From Flavobacteriales bacterium (GTDB taxonomy: Bacteria; Bacteroidota; Bacteroidia; Flavobacteriales_D; Sanyastnellaceae), in the NCBI GenBank assembly GCA_029242765.1, contig JAQWTJ010000094.1, positions 1 to 59,552 on the forward strand: a stretch of 59,552 nucleotides of DNA, written 5' to 3'. Shown piece after piece: positions 55,524 to 59,552 of the stretch. Within the stretch, counting starts at the first letter, position 1. The number at the start of each line of letters is the position of its first letter. The position numbers were made by a program, and so were the translations under genes. A model generated the notes under the pieces. That model saw only the letters and a program-made list of their open reading frames with translations, was not told the DNA's origin and did no database searches.

Positions 55524-57731
55524 TTACTCTGTAATGCCCTCCAAATCCAATATGAAGGCGTACTCTAAGGCCGTCTCGTGAAACCTGCGGAAACGCCCTG
55601 AAGCGCCGCCGTGACCGGCTTCCATGTTTGTCTTGAGCACCAATCGCGCATCGCCCGAGCGCTCAGCACGGAGCTTGGCAATCCATTTGGCGGGCTCCCA
55701 ATATTGGACTTGACTGTCCCAATAACCGGTGGTAATCAACGTATGGGGGTAATCCATCGCTGCAACATTGTCATAGGGCGAATAGGCCTTCATGTAGGTG
55801 TAATACTCCGCGTCTTTCGGATTGCCCCACTCGTCAAACTCCCCGGTAGTCAGCGGAATAGACTCATCGAGCATCGTGCTCACCACGTCGACAAAAGGCA
55901 CGGCAGCCACCACGCCGTTCCATAGGTCAGGCGCCATGTTCATCACCGCGCCCATCAACAGCCCCCCGGCCGATCCGCCCATAGCGTACAAATGCTCTGG
56001 GGAAGTGTAGCCCTGGTCCACCAAAGCCCGTCCGCAGTCAATAAAGTCCGTGAAGGTGTTCATCTTCTTGAGCAGCTTGCCGTCTTCATACCAATGCCGG
56101 CCCATCTCTTGGCCTCCACGGATGTGGGCAATGACATACACGAAACCGCGATCCAGCAATGACAAGCGCACGCTTGAGAAGTACGGGTCCATGCTCGAGC
56201 CATACGACCCGTAGGCGTACAGCAGCATCGGCGCCTGCCCGTTCTTTTCAAGGCCCTTGCGGTAGACGATGCTCACAGGCACCTGCGCGCCGTCACGGGC
56301 GGTCAGCATTTTTCGCTCCGAGGCGTAATTCTCTGGCGCAAAACCCTCGTCGAGGACCCGCTGTTGCTTGAGCAACTCCCGATCGCCCGTGCGCATATTG
56401 AAGTCATACGTCGAATTCGGCGTGGTCATCGACGTGTAGCCGTAGCGCAAAATCTCGGTGTCAAAGTCGGGGTTCGCTCCGGTGTAGGCCATGTACGCCG
56501 GGTCCTGGAAGGTCATGTAGTCGTCGCGACTGCCGTCCCAGGTCTTCACGCGGATTTGCGTCAGCCCCTCTTTACGCTCGCTCACCACGAGATAGTTCTT
56601 GAACATATCCACACCCTCGAGCAAGACATCGGCCCGGTGAGGAATCACTTCTTCCCAATGCTCCAAGCCCGTTTTATCCAAGCCCGTGCGCATCAAGCGG
56701 AAGTTCTTCGCCTCGTGATTCGTCACGATGTAGAAATGATCGCCATAATGCGAAATCCCGTATTCCAAATCCTGCGTGCGGGGTTGGATAACCCGCCAAT
56801 CCCCGTTCGGGTCATCAGCTCGAAGCACTTGCCATTCACTCGAAAGCGTGGAGTAGCTCCCGATGATGAGGAACTCGTCCGTCTTTGATTTGCCCACAAA
56901 ACACGAGAAGGTCTCGTCTTTTTCCTCAAAGACCAGCACATCATCTGAAGTCGGCGTGCCGAGCACGTGCCGGAAAATTTGGTTCGAACGCAGGGTTTGC
57001 GGGTCCTTTTTCGTGTAGAATAATGTCCTGTTATCCGCCGCCCACGTTGCGCCGCCCGTGGTTTGGGGGATGCGGTCGGAGAACACCTCGCCCGTCTCAA
57101 TGTTCTTCACCTGCAAAGTGTACTCCCGGCGACTCACCGTATCGATGCCGTAGACCATCATGGTGTTGTCCGGGCTCACCGCACCGCCGCTCATAGCGAA
57201 GTAGTCGTGCCCTTCAGCCAGTTCATTCTGGTCCACCATAATTTGCTCGTCGGCGTCCATCGAGCCGAGTTTTCGGCACCTGATCGAATACTCCTTGCCG
57301 TCCTCATACCGCGTGTAATACCAATACCCATGGTCCTTCACTGGAACGCTCTGGTCGTCCTTTACAATCCGCCCCACAATTTCATCAAACAAGGCCTTTT
57401 GAAAGCCCTCGGTGTGTTTCATGACGCCTTCGGTGTAGGCATTCTCAGCATTCAGATAGTCCAGCACGTCCTGCGTTTGCCCGTCGGGCGTCTCGGCCTT
57501 CTTCTGTTCGTCACTCAAGCGCATCCAGAAATACGGGTCCACGCGCGTATCGCCGTGAATTTCCAGCACGCTGTCTTGCGTTTTCGCCACCGGAGCTTGG
57601 GACAGTTCGGCGTCAGAAGTTGAAGTGCTTTTGTTCATTGTAGGTCCTTGGCAGGCGGCGAAGATAACCGCTATTAATGCGGCACTAAGGGAGGTCAATG
57701 CAGCTTTTGCTACAGAAAATCGTACGGTCAT
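55524..57731 (-). CDS. prolyl oligopeptidase family peptidase (oligopeptidase B-like, lipoprotein)
   Basis: ATG 57731 gives 735 residues; a TTG-initiated extension upstream is less likely. A lipobox (IFAAC) near residue 27 suggests a lipid-anchored form. An N-terminal beta-propeller (about 60-440) precedes an alpha/beta hydrolase with GGSAGG (Ser near 586), D in GYWDSQVQ (near 670) and H in EAGHGG (near 705), matching oligopeptidase B. It cleaves peptides, probably after basic residues, outside the cytoplasm. Confidence 0.9.
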   Translation of the reverse strand: MTVRFSVAKAALTSLSAALIAVIFAACQGPTMNKSTSTSDAELSQAPVAKTQDSVLEIHGDTRVDPYFWMRLSDEQKKAETPDGQTQDVLDYLNAENAYTEGVMKHTEGFQKALFDEIVGRIVKDDQSVPVKDHGYWYYTRYEDGKEYSIRCRKLGSMDADEQIMVDQNELAEGHDYFAMSGGAVSPDNTMMVYGIDTVSRREYTLQVKNIETGEVFSDRIPQTTGGATWAADNRTLFYTKKDPQTLRSNQIFRHVLGTPTSDDVLVFEEKDETFSCFVGKSKTDEFLIIGSYSTLSSEWQVLRADDPNGDWRVIQPRTQDLEYGISHYGDHFYIVTNHEAKNFRLMRTGLDKTGLEHWEEVIPHRADVLLEGVDMFKNYLVVSERKEGLTQIRVKTWDGSRDDYMTFQDPAYMAYTGANPDFDTEILRYGYTSMTTPNSTYDFNMRTGDRELLKQQRVLDEGFAPENYASERKMLTARDGAQVPVSIVYRKGLEKNGQAPMLLYAYGSYGSSMDPYFSSVRLSLLDRGFVYVIAHIRGGQEMGRHWYEDGKLLKKMNTFTDFIDCGRALVDQGYTSPEHLYAMGGSAGGLLMGAVMNMAPDLWNGVVAAVPFVDVVSTMLDESIPLTTGEFDEWGNPKDAEYYTYMKAYSPYDNVAAMDYPHTLITTGYWDSQVQYWEPAKWIAKLRAERSGDARLVLKTNMEAGHGGASGRFRRFHETALEYAFILDLEGITE

Positions 57732-57783
57732 GGTCAATAGGTTCAAAGGTTTGCCTTTTAAGAGCTGAAGGGCAATCGGGGAC

Positions 57784-57791
57784 CAAATCTA
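57784..57791 (-). promoter_or_regulatory. predicted -7 box of the oligopeptidase gene
   Basis: Minus-strand TAGATTTG is a perfect TAnnTTTG match, 52 nt before ATG 57731. It lies just downstream of the sRNA-B terminator. Confidence 0.5.
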
Positions 57792-57819
57792 ATTCGAATT
57801 GCACTACAAAAAGGGCTAT

Positions 57820-57852
57820 AAAAATCGAGCCCCCTGACGTTTCAGAGGGCTC
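57820..57852 (-). terminator. Rho-independent terminator of sRNA B
   Basis: GAGCCCTCTGA-AACG-TCAGGGGGCTC stem with a downstream GATTTTTATA. One wobble pair differs from copy A while the fold is kept. Confidence 0.9.
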
Positions 57853-57930
57853 AACCAAAAACCAAATCGTTGCAAGAACCTAAACCATGCTTGCGCGTGA
57901 GGGGAAAAAGCCGAAGCGTTGACGCCTCAC
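57820..57930 (-). ncRNA. predicted small RNA B (three-hairpin type)
   Basis: Reads leftward from about 57930: hairpin 1 GTGAGG...CCTCAC (57930 to 57897, a longer arm than in copy A), hairpin 2 GCAAG...CTTGC (57894 to 57872), linker AACGATTTGGTTT (57871 to 57859), then a terminator hairpin (57852 to 57827). The core is identical to copy A at 35 of 36 positions, and the terminator has a G-U pair where A has A-U. The only alternatives seen are a repeated extragenic element or a small RNA family. Confidence 0.6.
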
Positions 57931-57934
57931 ATGC

Positions 57935-58000
57935 CAAAGATGCGAACATGGTTTGCTTGTGGAAGTGACACAGGTCGCTTGCGACTGTGACTTTTGTCAC
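57935..58000 (-). promoter_or_regulatory. palindromic block and promoter of sRNA locus B
   Basis: On the minus strand: GTGAC-AAAA-GTCAC (57987-58000), GTCGC-AA-GCGAC (57974-57985), TGTCAC (57965-57970) and, 22 nt later, CATCTTTG (57935-57942). Order, spacing and box match locus A, although the sequence between them differs. Confidence 0.55.
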
Positions 58001-58053
58001 ACGGGTTCACGGGTCCCTTGGCGCAGTTCAGGCAAGCAGTTGAGGTGAGCAGT

Positions 58054-58314
58054 TCAGGCCGTCTCGACCTCCTCGATCATAAAGGTGAAGCCCTCCATGA
58101 TGGGGTTTGCAAGGAGCTTCTCACAGGCCTGACTCACCAGCGCGCGAGCGGCCTCTGCATCGTCCGCCTCCACCGTCAAGGTGATGTGCTTTCCAATGCG
58201 GACCTCGCCAATCTGGGGCAAGCCCACGTTTGACATGTTGTTCGAGACGGCCTTGCCCTGGGGATCAAGAAGTGAAGGCAGGGGCATGATATCGATGGCG
58301 GCGTGAAATGTCAT
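58054..58314 (-). CDS. purS: phosphoribosylformylglycinamidine synthase subunit PurS
   Basis: The 86-residue protein (MTFHAAIDIMPLPSLLDPQG to FMIEEVETA) is a typical PurS, joining PurL and PurQ in purine synthesis. ATG 58314 is internal to a longer frame that is not real. It is 44 bp from pssA on the same strand. Confidence 0.93.
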   Translation of the reverse strand: MTFHAAIDIMPLPSLLDPQGKAVSNNMSNVGLPQIGEVRIGKHITLTVEADDAEAARALVSQACEKLLANPIMEGFTFMIEEVETA

Positions 58315-58358
58315 GGCTCTATGGGGCTTAAGCTGTGCGAGTCTAACGGGCGATGCGT

Positions 58359-59201
58359 CTAATTTCGAAGGTGCTGGCGCGAAGACCAGCTCCAAATCGG
58401 GTACAAAGTTAGGGCAACAAGCGCCCCCCAAACGGGCGAACCCGTCAAGATTTCTGACGTGACCAAGAGCACGAGCGCCGTGGCGAGAAAGCCTCCGCGA
58501 ATCCAATCGAGCGTCCGGTTCTCGCCCCAATGCTTGAACGACAAGAACGGCATCCGCGAAATCATCAACAGCGGCACCGCAACTGTTCCCGCCAACACGC
58601 CGCCCAGCAACCAGCGGCTCCCGTCTACGCCCCCCAGTCCAAGCGTCTCGCTCAACGCCCACACCACGCTCCCCCACCACAGCGCGGCGGCCGGCGCCGG
58701 CATCCCTACAAACCCTTGGCTCGCCTCGCCCTGCCCCTCGGTATGAAAGCGCGCCAGTCGCCAGGCCGCAGCCACGGCCACCCCAATTGGCATCAGCATC
58801 CACGCCCCCTGCGCCTCCGCCGGCATCACTTCCTTCCACAAGGCCACGCCTATAAACGCCGGCGCTACCCCCGCCGCCACAAAGTCCGCTAGAGAGTCCA
58901 GCATCTCACCGTTCTGCCCGGTAACCTTCAAAGCTCGGGCCACTGCCCCGTCCAACAAATCGAAAAATTGCCCCACAAACCACACGCTCACCAGCACGCG
59001 CAAGCCCGCCGCCCGCGATGACCCCAAAGCCCCGCCTCCTCCGGCCTGACCACCAGCCCCGAACCAGCCCTCAACGCCCACGCGCCGGGCCACCTCCAGC
59101 GGCGCCCAGCCCGGATCGAACTCCGAGGCAGCCCACCAACACACGGCCAAGCCACAAAACAAATTGCCCATCGTCAGGGCATTGGGTAACACTCCTCGCA
59201 T
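58359..59201 (-). CDS. pssA: CDP-diacylglycerol--serine O-phosphatidyltransferase
   Basis: ATG 59201 (MRGVLPNALTMGNLFCGLAV) gives 280 residues. The CDP-alcohol phosphotransferase signature DGAVARALKVTGQNGEMLDSLAD is present, with several membrane helices. It makes phosphatidylserine on the way to phosphatidylethanolamine. A longer frame starting in the tRNA region is spurious; ATG 59246 is a less likely alternative. TACATTGC upstream is a weak promoter candidate. Confidence 0.9.
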   Translation of the reverse strand: MRGVLPNALTMGNLFCGLAVCWWAASEFDPGWAPLEVARRVGVEGWFGAGGQAGGGGALGSSRAAGLRVLVSVWFVGQFFDLLDGAVARALKVTGQNGEMLDSLADFVAAGVAPAFIGVALWKEVMPAEAQGAWMLMPIGVAVAAAWRLARFHTEGQGEASQGFVGMPAPAAALWWGSVVWALSETLGLGGVDGSRWLLGGVLAGTVAVPLLMISRMPFLSFKHWGENRTLDWIRGGFLATALVLLVTSEILTGSPVWGALVALTLYPIWSWSSRQHLRN

Positions 59202-59251
59202 GTGTTTCAATTCCGGGCGCAATGTAACGCAACCCTTCGGCTGCATCGTCG

Positions 59252-59259
59252 TATATTTG
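59252..59259 (+). promoter_or_regulatory. predicted -7 box of tRNA-Cys
   Basis: TATATTTG is a perfect TAnnTTTG match, 12 nt before the mature 5' end of the tRNA. Confidence 0.5.
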
Positions 59260-59271
59260 GGCACCTTGAAA

Positions 59272-59342
59272 GGTCCGATGGCCGAGTGGTTAGGCTCAGC
59301 TCTGCAAAAGCTGCTACAGCGGTTCGAATCCGCTTCGGACCT
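59272..59342 (+). tRNA. tRNA-Cys (GCA)
   Basis: Acceptor GGTCCGA pairs with TCGGACC (59335-59341). The D-arm GCC/GGC, anticodon arm CAGCT-CTGCAAA-AGCTG with anticodon GCA, and T-arm AGCGG-TTCGAAT-CCGCT are all intact. Discriminator U73. CCA is not encoded. Confidence 0.95.
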
Positions 59343-59357
59343 CCGAAAGAAAATAGA

Positions 59358-59396
59358 AAGCCCCGTTATCATTGCGATAGCGGGGCTTCTTGTTTT
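59358..59396 (+). terminator. terminator of tRNA-Cys
   Basis: AAGCCCCGTTATC / GATAGCGGGGCTT stem of 13 bp (one G-U pair), loop ATTGC, followed by TTCTTGTTTTT. Confidence 0.9.
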
Positions 59397-59552
59397 TCGT
59401 GTGCATACCAACGTGCATACATGTTGTGGATAAGCTCCTCCTGGCAGAACCTGAAGCTCACTCCTTTTGCAGCTCTTCTATCAGCTTGTCGAGGGATTCC
59501 TCGACCATTTCGAATGCGTTGCTTGTCTCTGATACGCGAGATTATTTACACC
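59397..59552. other. possible integrated-element border beyond tRNA-Cys
   Basis: The octamer GTGCATAC occurs twice, 12 nt apart (59401-59408 and 59413-59420), just past the tRNA terminator. A short minus-strand frame that begins MVEESLDKLIEELQKE ends at 59458, and another open frame runs off the right window edge and ends at 59481. The sequence is less GC-rich than the genes to the left. No integrase or duplicated tRNA end is inside the window, so this is only a hint. Confidence 0.25.

Noticed and set aside
58054-58839. 261-residue minus-strand open frame over purS and pssA
   Set aside because: The N-terminal part is low-complexity and antisense-like; only the last 86 residues match PurS.

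Overview
The window is a chromosomal segment of a GC-rich member of the Bacteroidota, most likely a marine Flavobacteriales lineage of the Cryomorphaceae/Schleiferiaceae type (lineage is inference). Support: secreted proteins with type IX secretion (T9SS)-like C-termini, SusC-type TonB receptors with N-terminal carboxypeptidase-like domains, HU-CCDC81/SPOR, DUF5723 and DUF4286 family proteins, a Bacteroidota-type three-gene succinate dehydrogenase, no Shine-Dalgarno boxes, and repeated TAnnTTTG / TAnnTTCG promoter boxes directly before start codons.

Layout. 1-1.4 kb: a left-truncated secreted repeat protein. 1.5-9.8 kb: DUF4286, rsmA, fbp, mfd, a redoxin, truB, queA. 9.8-15.9 kb: pccB-like carboxyltransferase, aspS, bacilliredoxin, trpS and an unknown secreted protein. 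16-20.5 kb: two translationally coupled amidohydrolase-fold proteins that have largely lost their metal ligands. 20.5-29.3 kb: nfu, an autoregulated-looking XRE-S24 (LexA-like) repressor, a secreted zincin with a dockerin-like tail, then a mutagenesis cassette dinB - SRAP - dnaE2-like. 29.3-32 kb: metal-linked TonB receptor and HMA protein. 32-36 kb: sdhCAB and ssb. 36-46 kb: thioredoxin/T9SS protein, gltX-folB, scoAB, PBP1A with a cysteine-rich insert, rseP, a Na+/H+ antiporter, an orphan Hpt protein. 46-52.2 kb: dprA, a TonB receptor, kdsB, HU-SPOR, HAD hydrolase. 52.2-58 kb: DUF5723 barrel, lipoprotein and oligopeptidase B-like gene, flanked by two inverted copies of an apparently undescribed structured small RNA locus. 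58-59.5 kb: purS, pssA, tRNA-Cys and the start of a possibly integrated region.

Most genes are housekeeping and match well known families. The most unusual signals are (1) the twin small-RNA loci at 52.2 and 57.9 kb, which share a palindromic upstream block, an identical 22-nt spacing to a CATnTTTG box, a 36-nt core identical at 35 positions and a terminator; (2) a palindrome exactly between the -33 and -7 boxes of the XRE-S24 gene with a related site before the dinB cassette; (3) several promoters whose -7 box ends exactly 4 nt before the ATG, predicting leaderless mRNAs; (4) a 54-bp tandem repeat array in a secreted protein; (5) a four-cysteine insert in PBP1A.
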